DNA of 64,000 nucleotides from an uncultured Bacteroides sp. (GTDB lineage Bacteria; Bacteroidota; Bacteroidia; Bacteroidales; Bacteroidaceae): NCBI GenBank assembly GCA_947646015.1, contig CANSEY010000016.1, positions 28,797 to 92,796 of the forward strand, read 5' to 3'. Shown piece by piece: positions 39,368 to 48,836 of this stretch (position 1 is its first letter; each line of letters starts with the position of its first letter). The notes under the pieces were generated by a model. It saw only the letters and a program-made list of their open reading frames with translations, ran no database searches and was not told where the DNA came from. The position numbers and the translations under genes were made by a program.

Positions 39368-39654
39368 TGCAGGAGTTGGAACGCCGAGTCATTCCAGAAG
39401 AATCACTAAATAATAATCAGCATATGAGTATCATCAACATCATCAGCAACGACGAATTAACACTCGTACAAGGAGTCAACGGGCTTTTCTTCTGCGAGGA
39501 GTCATGGGTTACGCAAAGCAGGGCAGTCTCCCGTATCGGAAAGGTTTTGCCCAAAGAAATTATTGGGACGAAAGATCAAAGTACCAACATCGTACATCCG
39601 CAGACTGACCGAACTAAACTTAGTTGCCAAAAGCATGAAACGTCTTATTTCTAA
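39334..39654 (+). CDS. Hypothetical protein, possibly the rear of a frameshifted gene
   Basis: A 106-residue frame reading LQSCQAAFRLMQELERRVIP, HMSIINIISNDELTLVQGVN and GLFFCEESWVTQSRAVSRIG. Codon use looks real up to about 39555. Thereafter an alternative frame (GRKIKVPTSYIRRLTELNLV, AKSMKRLISK) looks better than the called one, hinting at a second frameshift. The unit ends before the hairpin at 39676. I cannot name a family. The start at 39334 is only formal; the natural start may be that of the Cys-rich ORF. Confidence 0.4.
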   Translation: MLQSCQAAFRLMQELERRVIPEESLNNNQHMSIINIISNDELTLVQGVNGLFFCEESWVTQSRAVSRIGKVLPKEIIGTKDQSTNIVHPQTDRTKLSCQKHETSYF

Positions 39655-39675
39655 ATCTAACTGTTTCTCCTACCG

Positions 39676-39704
39676 AGCGAGCCGCCTGCAAAGAGCGGCT
39701 CGCT
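39676..39704 (+). terminator. Hairpin ending the TetR/Cys-rich unit
   Basis: AGCGAGCCGC at 39676-39685 pairs perfectly with GCGGCTCGCT at 39695-39704 across a 9-nt loop, followed by TTGCTTCTG. This is a strong GC stem with a weak T tract and a probable intrinsic terminator, which would separate the regulator unit from zupT. Confidence 0.65.
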
Positions 39705-39768
39705 TTGCTTCTGAACAAAACAAACTTTTGTTCTCTTTTGACGCACTAACTTCCAATCCATCATAGCC

Positions 39769-40584
39769 ATGTCTCAACCAGTACTTATAGCATTTTTCCT
39801 AACATCGTTTGCCGGTATATCCACAGGGATAGGCAGTGCGATTGCATTTTTTGCTAAGCGCACCAATACTTCATTCCTTTCTCTTTCATTGGGATTTTCA
39901 ACAGCAGTAATGATTTATATGTCTTTCGCCAATCTGTTTGCCTCTTCTTTGCAGACTCTTGCCAATATACATGGCAAGGACGACGGAACTCTTCATTCCA
40001 CACTTTCTTTTTTCGGGGGAATCGTATTGATTCTACTTATTGATAAGCTAATTCCTCACTACGAAAATCCACACGAAATGCATCGGGTGGAAGAAATGAG
40101 CTTAAAGGAAGAACGAAAGACTGAAATAAAGCCTCAATTATTACGCGTCGATGTAGTGACAGCCTTGGTGCTGGCAATACACAATTTCCCGGAAGGTATG
40201 GTTACGTTTCTTGCAGCATTGAAGGATATAAACATTGCTATACCTATTGCCTGTGCCATCGCCATACATAATATACCCGAAGGCATTTCCGTCTCCGTTC
40301 CGATCTATTATGCTACAGGTAATCGTAAACGGGCCCTTTGGCTTTCATTTCTATCGGGATTGGCCGAGCCGGTAGGAGCCGTCATCGGCTATCTTATCTT
40401 GGCACCATTCCTCAATGACCATGTTTTCGGCGTTATTTTCGGGATGATTGCCGGTATCATGGTATTTATCTCGCTTGATGAGTTACTACCCGCTGCCGAA
40501 GAATACGGTAAGCACCATCATACTATCTATGGTTTGGTAGCAGGCATGGCGGTTATGGCACTCAACCTGCTGATGTTGTGTTAG
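39769..40584 (+). CDS. zupT: ZIP-family zinc/divalent metal transporter
   Basis: A 271-residue protein with eight predicted membrane helices. It has both ZIP metal-site motifs: helix IV ALVLAIHNFPEGMVTFLAAL and helix V ACAIAIHNIPEGISVSVPIY, the two H-N-x-P-E-G sequences characteristic of ZupT/GufA-type ZIP transporters. A short His-containing cytoplasmic loop (ENPHEMHRVEEMSLKEERKT) lies between helices III and IV. ZupT imports zinc and other divalent metals across the inner membrane. It is followed 45 nt later by a tiny His/Cys-rich peptide gene and then the MMPL exporter, suggesting a metal-handling locus. Confidence 0.92.
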   Translation: MSQPVLIAFFLTSFAGISTGIGSAIAFFAKRTNTSFLSLSLGFSTAVMIYMSFANLFASSLQTLANIHGKDDGTLHSTLSFFGGIVLILLIDKLIPHYENPHEMHRVEEMSLKEERKTEIKPQLLRVDVVTALVLAIHNFPEGMVTFLAALKDINIAIPIACAIAIHNIPEGISVSVPIYYATGNRKRALWLSFLSGLAEPVGAVIGYLILAPFLNDHVFGVIFGMIAGIMVFISLDELLPAAEEYGKHHHTIYGLVAGMAVMALNLLMLC

Positions 40585-40629
40585 CAAGACTAAGTAATAT
40601 AAAAAACATAAGTAAAAAAAAGAAAGAAT

Positions 40630-40722
40630 ATGAACACTTCTCACTCCTGCCGTTGTCACGTGCATGATGCCCACAAAGAGCATTCTTGTGTCCACGCACA
40701 TTGTCACCATTATCATATGTAG
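40630..40722 (+). CDS. 30-residue His/Cys-rich micro-protein
   Basis: Between zupT and the MMPL gene an ATG at 40630 opens 30 codons ending in TAG. The product has ten His and four Cys: it begins MNTSHSCRCHVHDAHKEH and ends HCHHYHM, so 14 of 30 residues are potential metal ligands, arranged as CxC, HxH and HCHH motifs. It starts 45 nt after zupT and ends 51 nt before the MMPL start on the same strand, so it is probably co-transcribed. A His-rich chance frame is unlikely given the composition and the clean start and stop. The likely role is binding zinc, copper or a similar metal, as a metallothionein-like buffer or chaperone for the transporters (inference). Confidence 0.65.
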   Translation: MNTSHSCRCHVHDAHKEHSCVHAHCHHYHM

Positions 40723-40773
40723 CCCCAAAGTGGAAAGCTATTTCTCGTCACGCTGCTGAATGTGTTGAAATGA

Positions 40774-43164
40774 ATGAACTTACCAATAACAAACGATATG
40801 AAAATAGAAAGAATCAATGACTGGTTTGCCCGTCAGGGCAGATGGATGGTACAAAAACGATGGCTTGTACTAAGCTTGTTTATCCTCGTCTTCGCCATAG
40901 GATTTACAGGGTTAAGATATTTCAAGGTGAGTGCTTCGTGGGAAAACTACTTCCTCGAAGACGACCCGATGCTTGTCAAGACCAAAGAATTCAAGGATAT
41001 ATTCGGCAATGACAATTTTGCCGCCGTACTGACCCAATGCGACAATTCGTTTATGAAAGAGAACTTAGAGCTCATCCGCGAACTCACGAACGAAATGATG
41101 GATAGCATTTCATACGCCGACAAAATCACTTCGCTCACTGACATCGAATTTATGGTAGGGAATGAAGAAGGAATGACTATCGAGCAGATAGTGCCTGACC
41201 TTATTCCCACTGATGCGGCAAGTCTGGAAACGATACGTCGCAAAGCCTATATGAAGCCACATATTGCCGAGCGGCTTGTCTCCAAAGATGGTACGCTCTC
41301 GTGGATTATTCTCAAGTTGCGTACCTTTCCTAAAGATTCAGTGTGGAATAAAGGTAAGAATGCCGTTTCTCCTGAAGTGCTAACGGGGAATGAGCTGGAG
41401 CATATCATCACTAAAGACAAATACCAAAAGCTCCATCCCAAAGGCACAGGCTTGCCCTACGTTACCGCCATGAAGATGAAATGGATTGGCAAAGAGATGC
41501 CCCGTGTGATGGGCATTGCCGCACTCGTTTCCATTCTTATTTTGTTACTCATAACACGCTCCCTACGGGGCGTTGTCGTTCCACTTATCACGGCGGCAGG
41601 CTCAATTGTGATTGTGTATGGACTGTTGGGATATGTCGGCATGACGATAGACAGCGGTATGATGATGATACCTATGCTGTTGGCGTTTGCCGTCTCGATA
41701 GCCTATAACATACATATCTTTTCCTATTTCAAACGGCAATTCCTTCTACACGGAGAACGTCGACGAGCCGTAGAAGAGACCGTGGGTGAAATGGGCTGGC
41801 CTGTGTTGTTCAGTGCACTCACCACCTTTGCCGCCCTGCTGTCGTTTCTCGCTATTCCGATGCAGCCCATGCGGTTCATTGGTATCGCTACCTCCTCGTG
41901 CGTGATGCTGGCTTTCTTCATTGCCATTACACTGATGCCCGTGCTGTTGAGTTTTGGCAAGAACGGCAAACCTCATCCCAAAGTGCAGGAAACCGGCGGA
42001 CGGTGGCTCGACCATCAACTGGGGCGTTTGGGAGAAAGCGTACTCCGGCATGGCACATTGATCCTATGGATTGCAGGGCTGCTTACCGCAGCACTCATTT
42101 ATCAATTCACCAAGATAGAGACCGCCTTTGACATAGAACGCACCATGGGACGTAAAATAGCCTATGTAAACAATCTGCTGGAAGTAGGTGAAAGCGAACT
42201 GGGATCCATCTACACCTACGACGTCATGATAGACCTGCCCGAAGACGGCTTGACAAAATCGCCGGCAATGCTTGTACGCTTAGACTCTCTGGCACAAAAG
42301 GCCGAAGGCTATAAGCTAACCAAGCGAACGACTACAGTGCTGAATATCCTAAAAGACCTGAATCAAACCCTGCACGAAGGAGATGCGGCTTATTATCGTA
42401 TTCCGACGAATCCGGAAGAGGTGGCACAACTGCTGCTCCTTTACGAGAATGCAGGCGGTAGCGAAGCGGAATATTGGATCGATTACGACTATCGACGTTT
42501 GCGCCTGATGGTGGAGATCAGCAGTTTTGACTCCGGCGAGGTAGAACGAGAGTTGAACGATATTGCAGCCAATGCCGCCAGGCTCTTCCCCGAAGCTTCT
42601 GTCACTACAGTGGGTAGTATTCCGCAATTTACCGTGATGATGCAGTACGTGGCTCGCGGGCAGATGGTTTCATTTGCCATCTCTCTCCTTATTATCGGCA
42701 TCCTAATGATGTTGGTCTTTGGCAGTGTACGCATCGGGCTTATCGGTTTGATACCCAATATCACTCCGGCTTTGGTGGTCGGCGGACTGATGGGATGGCT
42801 GGGCTACCCGTTGGATATGATGACCGCAACCATTATGCCGATGATCCTCGGTTTGGCTGTCGACGACACCATTCACTTCATCAACCACGGGCATTTGGAG
42901 TTCGACCGTCGAGGTAATTATCGGGATGCCATTCTCCGCTCGTTCCGTACGATCGGGACACCAATCATTCTGACCAGTGTCGTGATATGTGCGAACTTCG
43001 CTATTTACATGACTTCCGAAGGCCTCTCTTTTATACACATGGGTCTGCTCTCCGTAGCGGGTATCGTATCGGCACTCGTGGCCGACCTCTGCGTTACACC
43101 CGTGTTATTCCAAAAGTTCCGGTTATTCGGGAAAGAGATAGAAACCAATGAAACAATCAATTAA
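40774..43164 (+). CDS. MMPL/RND-superfamily exporter
   Basis: This 796-residue inner-membrane transporter has the RND duplicated layout. TM1 (WLVLSLFILVFAIGFTGLRY) is followed by a large periplasmic loop, a five-helix bundle near 245-405 (VMGIAALVSILILLLITRSL, GMMMIPMLLAFAVSIAYNIH), then a second TM1-like helix (LILWIAGLLTAALIYQF), loop and bundle (SFAISLLIIGILMMLVFGSV, MILGLAVDDTIHFINHGHLE). The AVDDTIH element in the second bundle is typical of the MMPL/HpnN-like lipid-exporter branch rather than tripartite drug efflux. It is followed by two ABC half-transporters, a LolA-like protein and a barrel protein, a neighbourhood that suggests export of a lipid or lipid-like metallophore. An internal ATG at 40798 is an alternative start. 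Confidence 0.88.
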   Translation: MNLPITNDMKIERINDWFARQGRWMVQKRWLVLSLFILVFAIGFTGLRYFKVSASWENYFLEDDPMLVKTKEFKDIFGNDNFAAVLTQCDNSFMKENLELIRELTNEMMDSISYADKITSLTDIEFMVGNEEGMTIEQIVPDLIPTDAASLETIRRKAYMKPHIAERLVSKDGTLSWIILKLRTFPKDSVWNKGKNAVSPEVLTGNELEHIITKDKYQKLHPKGTGLPYVTAMKMKWIGKEMPRVMGIAALVSILILLLITRSLRGVVVPLITAAGSIVIVYGLLGYVGMTIDSGMMMIPMLLAFAVSIAYNIHIFSYFKRQFLLHGERRRAVEETVGEMGWPVLFSALTTFAALLSFLAIPMQPMRFIGIATSSCVMLAFFIAITLMPVLLSFGKNGKPHPKVQETGGRWLDHQLGRLGESVLRHGTLILWIAGLLTAALIYQFTKIETAFDIERTMGRKIAYVNNLLEVGESELGSIYTYDVMIDLPEDGLTKSPAMLVRLDSLAQKAEGYKLTKRTTTVLNILKDLNQTLHEGDAAYYRIPTNPEEVAQLLLLYENAGGSEAEYWIDYDYRRLRLMVEISSFDSGEVERELNDIAANAARLFPEASVTTVGSIPQFTVMMQYVARGQMVSFAISLLIIGILMMLVFGSVRIGLIGLIPNITPALVVGGLMGWLGYPLDMMTATIMPMILGLAVDDTIHFINHGHLEFDRRGNYRDAILRSFRTIGTPIILTSVVICANFAIYMTSEGLSFIHMGLLSVAGIVSALVADLCVTPVLFQKFRLFGKEIETNETIN

Positions 43165-43165
43165 T

Positions 43166-44920
43166 ATGAATACATTAAAGAAACTTCAATTTTACATGGG
43201 CAAACGCAAGGTGCTTATGCCCATAGCCCTGACACTGTCGGGATTAAGCGGTCTGCTCTCGCTTATGCCATTCATCTTCATTTGGCTTATCGTACGCTCG
43301 CTACTATTGACTGGCAGCGTTGCCTCAGGAATCCCTATCAACGTCTATGCATGGTGGGCGGTAGGCACAGCCGTTGCCGGCCTTGTCATTTACTTTGCCG
43401 GGCTGATGCTTTTGCACTTAGCGGCGTTCCGGGTAGAAACCAATATGCGACGTACGGCTATGAGAAAAATCATGCAGATGCCGCTTGGCTTCTTCGACCG
43501 GAATACCAGCGGACAGATGCGTAAGATTATTGATGAAAATGCTTCTGAAACCCACACGTTTGTCGCACATCTCTTGCCCGACCTGGCGGGGAGTTTTATA
43601 GCCCCGCTGTCGGTTATAATATTGATCTTCGTCTTCAACTGGCAACTTGGTCTGGCGTGCCTGATCCCCCTCACGGCGGCTGTCTTCATCATGACACGGA
43701 TGAATACAACTGCTCAGAAGGCGTTCCAAAATGAATACCTCGGAGCACAAGAGCATATGAGCAGCGAAGCGGTGGAATACGTACGTGGTATTTCGGTGGT
43801 GAAAGTGTTCCAGCAAACGATATTCTCTTTCAAACGTTTTTACGACAGCATCATCGCCTACCGGGATTTAGTTACCAAATACACGCTGGGTTGGCAAAAG
43901 CCGATGTCACTCTACACGGTGGCCATCAATAGCTTTGCTTTCCTACTTGTCCCCGTAGTCATATTGCTTATCGGCAACAAAAGCGAAAACATTGCCCCCA
44001 TCATCACCGATATGTTCCTGTATGTGCTGATTACTCCGGTGATAGCAACCAATGTGATGAAAGTGATGTATCTGCAACAAGATATGTTTCTGGCAGATCA
44101 AGCCATAAGCCGGGTGGAAAACCTGACGAGTAGCGAACCACTCCCAATAGCCGAAAATCCGGAGAAAATCACCGCTTGCGATGTGACATTCGAGAACGTT
44201 TCGTTTGCCTATCCCAATGCCGGTCAAAATGCCGTAGACGGTATCAGCTTCCACCTCCCCGAAGGGAAGACTTTTGCCCTTGTGGGGCAATCGGGAGGAG
44301 GGAAGACCACCATTGCCCAACTCATTCCCCGCTTTTGGGACGTATCAGCAGGTAGTGTGACGATTGGCGGAATAAATGTGAAAAACATTGCCAAAGACAA
44401 CCTGATGAACCACATCGCTTTCGTCTTCCAGAATACAAAACTCTTCAAGACCTCTTTGCTGGAGAACATCAAATACGGTAATCCGGCAGCGAGTGATGAA
44501 GCCGTGCAACGTGCCATAGACCTTTCCCAAAGTCGGGAGATCATCGACCGGCTACCCAACGGATTGAACACGAAGATAGGAGTAGATGGAACATTCCTTT
44601 CGGGAGGGGAACAGCAACGCATTGTCTTGGCCCGGGCCATCTTGAAAGATGCGCCGATTGTTGTCCTGGACGAAGCAACAGCTTTTGCCGACCCCGAAAA
44701 CGAACACCTGATACAAAAAGCCCTGCACGAGCTGAGAAAAGGAAAGACAGTGTTGATGATCGCCCATCATCTGACTAGCGTACAGGATGCCGACAAGATA
44801 CTGGTGATAGCACAAGGCAAGATTGCCGAAGAAGGCACACACAGCGAGTTGATAGCCCGAAACGGCATCTATAACAGCATGTGGAATGAATATCAACGAA
44901 CCGTGACATGGACGGTATAA
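43166..44920 (+). CDS. ABC half-transporter (permease-ATPase fusion), subunit 1
   Basis: The start MNTLKKLQFYMGKRKVLMPI lies one base after the MMPL stop; an upstream ATG at 43148 overlaps that gene. The protein has six membrane helices (to about residue 320) and a nucleotide-binding domain: Walker A GQSGGGKTTIAQ, Q-loop AFVFQNTKLF, signature LSGGEQQR, Walker B IVVLDEATAFADPENEH and H-loop MIAHHLTSV. The exporter-like fold with the ATAFADPENE D-loop resembles YbtP/IrtB-type siderophore transporters (from memory). It probably forms a heterodimer with the next gene. The substrate is unknown; the metal-related context supports a metallophore. Confidence 0.9.
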   Translation: MNTLKKLQFYMGKRKVLMPIALTLSGLSGLLSLMPFIFIWLIVRSLLLTGSVASGIPINVYAWWAVGTAVAGLVIYFAGLMLLHLAAFRVETNMRRTAMRKIMQMPLGFFDRNTSGQMRKIIDENASETHTFVAHLLPDLAGSFIAPLSVIILIFVFNWQLGLACLIPLTAAVFIMTRMNTTAQKAFQNEYLGAQEHMSSEAVEYVRGISVVKVFQQTIFSFKRFYDSIIAYRDLVTKYTLGWQKPMSLYTVAINSFAFLLVPVVILLIGNKSENIAPIITDMFLYVLITPVIATNVMKVMYLQQDMFLADQAISRVENLTSSEPLPIAENPEKITACDVTFENVSFAYPNAGQNAVDGISFHLPEGKTFALVGQSGGGKTTIAQLIPRFWDVSAGSVTIGGINVKNIAKDNLMNHIAFVFQNTKLFKTSLLENIKYGNPAASDEAVQRAIDLSQSREIIDRLPNGLNTKIGVDGTFLSGGEQQRIVLARAILKDAPIVVLDEATAFADPENEHLIQKALHELRKGKTVLMIAHHLTSVQDADKILVIAQGKIAEEGTHSELIARNGIYNSMWNEYQRTVTWTV

Positions 44921-44938
44921 ACCTCAGGAGACAACATT

Positions 44939-46681
44939 ATGAATATTAGTAAATATTTTCAACACAGATTCACCTTATCGGAAGACGGGGCAAAGACCTT
45001 TATAAAAGGGGTTATAGCTTCTCTTTTTCTCAACCTGGCACTGATGCTGCCGGTAATCTTCATCTTTCTGTTCATCACCGATTACCTGCACCCTGTTATC
45101 CAAGCCGGGAACAGCACGACGCACGGGCTCTGGTACTACGTGCTGACGGCTCTCTGTTTTATGACGGTACTCTTTGTGATTGCGATGATACAGTACAAGA
45201 GCACCTACACGAAAATCTATACCGAGAGTGCCAACCGTCGTATTGGCATTGCCGAGAAGCTGCGTAAATTGCCTTTGGCTTTCTTCGGAGAAAAGAATCT
45301 TTCGGATCTCACCGCTACGATGATGGAGGATTGTAACATGTTGGAAACCCTCTTCTCTCACACAGTTCCACAACTCTTCGCCTCTGTCATCAGCATTATC
45401 TTGATTGCCACCGGGATGTTCTTCTACAACTGGCAACTGGCCCTTGCTCTCTTTGGGGTCGTACCGGTAGCGACAACGGTCATCTTCTTAGGAAAAAGGC
45501 TTATGGATAAAGCTAATAAGGAGTACTATCACGTAAGGCGTGATACGACCGAGCAGATACAGGAAGGGCTTGAAGCGGCGCAGGAGATTAAATCGTACAA
45601 CGGAGAGGCAGCCTATTGCGACCGTTTAGACAAACAGCTCGAGATATATGAAGCCACTCTGCAGCGAGGCGAATTTCTCGGAGCGGGGCTTGTGGGCAGT
45701 GCACAGTCTATCCTGAAACTTGGTTTGGCAAGCGTTATCATTGCGGGAGCTTATTTACTTGGTTTGGGCAGCATCGACATGTTCACTTACTTGGTCTTCC
45801 TGCTCGTTGTAGCCAGCATCTACAACCCCATCATGGACGTGTTCAACCATATGGCGACACTGATACTACTCGATGTGCGTATCGACCGCATACGTGAGAT
45901 GAACGACATGCCCGCACAGCAAGGCGATGAGGATTGCACGGTAGAGGGTTACGACATCTGTTTTGACAAGGTCGATTTTGCTTACGAGACAAGCAAGCAG
46001 GTGCTGCGCAACGTCTCTTTCACTGCCAAGCAAGGCAAAGTAACGGCACTTGTGGGACCTTCGGGGGGAGGCAAAAGCACTTCGGCAAAATTAGCTGCCC
46101 GCTTTTGGGATATTCATGGCGGAAAGATCACACTTGGCGGACGGGACATCTCAAAAATAGATCCCGAAATGCTCTTGAAAAACTATGCCGTAGTCTTTCA
46201 GGACGTGTTGCTTTTCAACGCTTCCGTCATGGACAACATCAAAATCGGGAAGAAAGACGCTACCGAGGAAGAGGTGAAAGCGGTAGCACGTCTTGCCCGT
46301 TGCGATGAGTTCATCGCCCGGCTGCCCAACGGTTACGACACCTTGATAGGCGAAAACGGAGAATCGCTATCGGGAGGCGAACGCCAACGCATATCCATTG
46401 CCCGTGCGCTTCTCAAAGATGCTCCTGTCATCCTCTTGGACGAAGCAACGGCAAGTCTGGACGTAGAGAACGAAACGTTGATACAGGCCGGTATATCGGA
46501 GTTGATCAAGAACAAGACCGTCGTCATCATCGCACACCGTATGCGCACCGTTGCCAACGCTCATCATATCGTGGTGCTGAAAGACGGAACCGTCGCAGAA
46601 CAAGGAGCACCCGACGAACTGCTTGCCCGAAACGGCGAATTTGCCCGCATGGTAGCACGGCAGAAGGAGACCGGAATATAA
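44939..46681 (+). CDS. ABC half-transporter (permease-ATPase fusion), subunit 2
   Basis: A 580-residue partner of the previous gene, 18 nt downstream. It has six membrane helices in the first 320 residues (FIKGVIASLFLNLALMLPVI, FASVISIILIATGMFFYNWQ) and an ATPase domain with Walker A GPSGGGKSTSAK, Q-loop AVVFQDVLLF, signature LSGGERQR, Walker B VILLDEATASLDVENE and H-loop IIAHRMRTV. All catalytic motifs are present, so both ATP sites could be active. Adjacent paired half-transporters of this kind work as heterodimers. The gene is intact, and GC-richer in codon choice than the flanking remnant regions. Confidence 0.9.
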   Translation: MNISKYFQHRFTLSEDGAKTFIKGVIASLFLNLALMLPVIFIFLFITDYLHPVIQAGNSTTHGLWYYVLTALCFMTVLFVIAMIQYKSTYTKIYTESANRRIGIAEKLRKLPLAFFGEKNLSDLTATMMEDCNMLETLFSHTVPQLFASVISIILIATGMFFYNWQLALALFGVVPVATTVIFLGKRLMDKANKEYYHVRRDTTEQIQEGLEAAQEIKSYNGEAAYCDRLDKQLEIYEATLQRGEFLGAGLVGSAQSILKLGLASVIIAGAYLLGLGSIDMFTYLVFLLVVASIYNPIMDVFNHMATLILLDVRIDRIREMNDMPAQQGDEDCTVEGYDICFDKVDFAYETSKQVLRNVSFTAKQGKVTALVGPSGGGKSTSAKLAARFWDIHGGKITLGGRDISKIDPEMLLKNYAVVFQDVLLFNASVMDNIKIGKKDATEEEVKAVARLARCDEFIARLPNGYDTLIGENGESLSGGERQRISIARALLKDAPVILLDEATASLDVENETLIQAGISELIKNKTVVIIAHRMRTVANAHHIVVLKDGTVAEQGAPDELLARNGEFARMVARQKETGI

Positions 46682-46720
46682 ATCGAATCAATCAGAATCA
46701 ATTATAAAGAAAAAGGACAA

Positions 46721-47506
46721 ATGAAGAGATCAATCGCAGTAGTAGCCATGCTTGTGGTGGGGTTCGCTGCCACAACATGCGCACAAACGGGCAGAGAGAT
46801 TGCCCAAAAGGTAAAAGACCGTCCCGACGGCGATACCCGTCGGTCTGAAATGGTTATGACGTTAATCAACAAACGCGGAGCGGTGCGCGAACGCAAGCTC
46901 ATTTCCTACTCCATCGATGTGGGCAAAGAAAAGAAAGACCGCAAGAGCATCATGTTCTTCCAATATCCCGGCGATGTAAAGGGGACGGGCTTCTTGACGT
47001 GGGATTATGATGAGCTAAACAAGGACGATGACAAATGGCTCTATCTGCCCGCCATAAAGAAAACGCGCCGTATCAGCGGTTCGTCTGCCAAGCAAGACTA
47101 CTTTATGGGTAGCGACTTTACCTACGACGACATGGGCAGCCGCAACGTGGACGAGGATACGCACACGCTCCTGGGCGAAGAAACCGTCGACGGACAGAAG
47201 TGCTGGAAACTGGAATCCTTGCCTAAGGACAAGCGTGATATTTACTCCAGGAAAACGGCCCTGATACGTCAGGACTGTCTGATACCTGTCAGGGTGGAAT
47301 ATTACGACAAGATGGGCAAGCTGCACCGTCGTCTCGAGATGTCGGATATTGCCAAGGTAGAGGGCTTCTGGGTAGCCCGGAAGATGCACATGACCAACGT
47401 GCAAACCGAGCATCAGACGGTTCTCGAAATCAAGAATCCGACGTACAACATTCCCATGGAGGAGAGCAAGTTTAACGTGACCACGTTAGAGAAAGGCAGG
47501 TTCTGA
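46721..47506 (+). CDS. Outer-membrane lipoprotein-sorting (LolA-like) protein
   Basis: A 261-residue periplasmic protein with signal peptide [20 protein letters not shown] ending near AQTG. The LolA-like family with MMPL partners is recognisable from [80 protein letters not shown] and [20 protein letters not shown]. Such proteins accompany MMPL exporters and are thought to carry lipids through the periplasm. It is 39 nt downstream of the ABC pair. Its TGA overlaps the ATG of the barrel gene (ATGA), indicating coupled synthesis of the periplasmic and outer-membrane parts. Confidence 0.85.
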   Translation: MKRSIAVVAMLVVGFAATTCAQTGREIAQKVKDRPDGDTRRSEMVMTLINKRGAVRERKLISYSIDVGKEKKDRKSIMFFQYPGDVKGTGFLTWDYDELNKDDDKWLYLPAIKKTRRISGSSAKQDYFMGSDFTYDDMGSRNVDEDTHTLLGEETVDGQKCWKLESLPKDKRDIYSRKTALIRQDCLIPVRVEYYDKMGKLHRRLEMSDIAKVEGFWVARKMHMTNVQTEHQTVLEIKNPTYNIPMEESKFNVTTLEKGRF

Positions 47507-48765
47507 TGAAAGCGTTCAATCGTCTTTCCGCGGGGCTTTGCCTCTCGGTCTTTCTGTTTTGCCCCGTGCATGGAGTTTGGGGACAAGGAGCGGGCGAATC
47601 GTCGTGGCAGCTCAAAGGCCTTGTCGACACCTACCACGCCTTCCGCTCCGAAAAGCCGAACGATTGGATGTCTTCCCGTACCCGACTCAGGGGCGAGGTC
47701 GGCAAAAACTTCGCAGGCTCTTCGCTCTTCGTCTCGTTCAACGCTACCTACAACGCCTTGCTGAAAGAGCGCACCGGCTTTGAACTGCGGGAAGCATACC
47801 TTGACCATCGGCAGGAGCACTGGGGCTTTCGTCTCGGGCGACAACTTGTCATCTGGGGTGCGGCCGACGGCGTACGTATCACCGACCTCGTCTCACCCAT
47901 GGATATGACCGAGTTCTTGGCGCAAGACTACGACGACATCCGCATGCCCGTCAATGCCCTGCGGTTCTTCGTCTTCAACGACAAGATAAAGCTCGAACTG
48001 CTTGCCGTTCCCACTTTCGAAGGATACAAGCTGCCCACCGATGCCGCCAATCCGTGGAGCGTGTTGCCTAAAGAAACACCCCGGTCCCTTGTCTGGGACG
48101 CGGAGGGAAGCCGCCCCGAGCTACGCCTCTCCAACGTAGAATACGGGGGCAGGCTCTCTTTCGCCCTGCCGGGGGTAGACTTCTCGCTTGCCGCGCTGCA
48201 TACGTGGAACAAGATGCCCGTCATCGAGTACAAACCATCGGGCTCCCAACTTACGGTTTCGCCCCGATACTACCGCATGGGATTCGTCGGAGGCGATGTC
48301 TCAAAGCCCTTGGGACAGTTCGTGCTGCGCGGCGAAGCGGCCTTCAACCTCGGGAAGCATTTCAGCTACATACAGCAAGCCGCCTCCACCCCTCAAAAAG
48401 GATTCAACACCATCAATTGGTTGGTGGGGGCCGACTGGTATGCCCCTCATGAATGGACAGTGATGGCTCAGTTCTCTTCCGAGAGTATTTTCAAGTACGA
48501 AAGCTACGTCGCACAGCCCCGCCATAATTCGCTCCTTACGCTCTGCGTGTCGAAGAAGTTACTGGACAGCAACTTACAGCTTTCCGACTTCACCTATTTC
48601 GACCTCAACCACAAGGGCTGGTTCAGCCGTTTCACGGCTGACTATGCCCTGAACGACCACATCCACCTCTTGGCAGGCTACGACTGGTTCGGAGGAAGCG
48701 AGGGTATGTTCGGCCCGTATAAGCACAATTCGGAAGTATGGGCAAAGGCTAAATACTGCTTTTGA
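47506..48765 (+). CDS. DUF1302-like outer-membrane beta-barrel protein
   Basis: This 419-residue protein has a signal peptide (FNRLSAGLCLSVFLFCPVHG, cleaved near VWGQ). Its beta-barrel sequence includes SSWQLKGLVDTYHAFRSEKP, RTRLRGEVGKNFAGSSLFVS, REAYLDHRQEHWGFRLGRQL, VIWGAADGVRITDLVSPMDM and a C-terminal KHNSEVWAKAKYCF ending in Phe. The GRQL-x-WG motif resembles DUF1302-type barrels found beside MMPL exporters and LolA-like proteins. It probably provides the outer-membrane exit. Start ATG 47506 is coupled to the previous gene. Confidence 0.78.
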   Translation: MKAFNRLSAGLCLSVFLFCPVHGVWGQGAGESSWQLKGLVDTYHAFRSEKPNDWMSSRTRLRGEVGKNFAGSSLFVSFNATYNALLKERTGFELREAYLDHRQEHWGFRLGRQLVIWGAADGVRITDLVSPMDMTEFLAQDYDDIRMPVNALRFFVFNDKIKLELLAVPTFEGYKLPTDAANPWSVLPKETPRSLVWDAEGSRPELRLSNVEYGGRLSFALPGVDFSLAALHTWNKMPVIEYKPSGSQLTVSPRYYRMGFVGGDVSKPLGQFVLRGEAAFNLGKHFSYIQQAASTPQKGFNTINWLVGADWYAPHEWTVMAQFSSESIFKYESYVAQPRHNSLLTLCVSKKLLDSNLQLSDFTYFDLNHKGWFSRFTADYALNDHIHLLAGYDWFGGSEGMFGPYKHNSEVWAKAKYCF

Positions 48766-48809
48766 GATCCACACCATTTTAATAACCATAAACAAAATTT
48801 AAAAAGATT

Positions 48810-48836
48810 ATGAAGAAGACATACGACAGCAGTTAA
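48810..48836 (+). other. Possible 8-codon micro-ORF (MKKTYDSS)
   Basis: In the 215-nt gap between the barrel gene and the HU-like gene an ATG opens eight codons, MKKTYDSS, then TAA. The length and the aromatic-Asp-Ser core are like the octapeptides at 61381-61667 (M-x-x-[YF]-[YF]-D-S-G). It is single copy, differs at the last residue and stop, and could be chance. Confidence 0.2.

Noticed and set aside
42703-43038. His-rich minus-strand ORF inside the MMPL gene
   Set aside because: Shadow of a membrane bundle; the codon pattern belongs to the plus-strand transporter.
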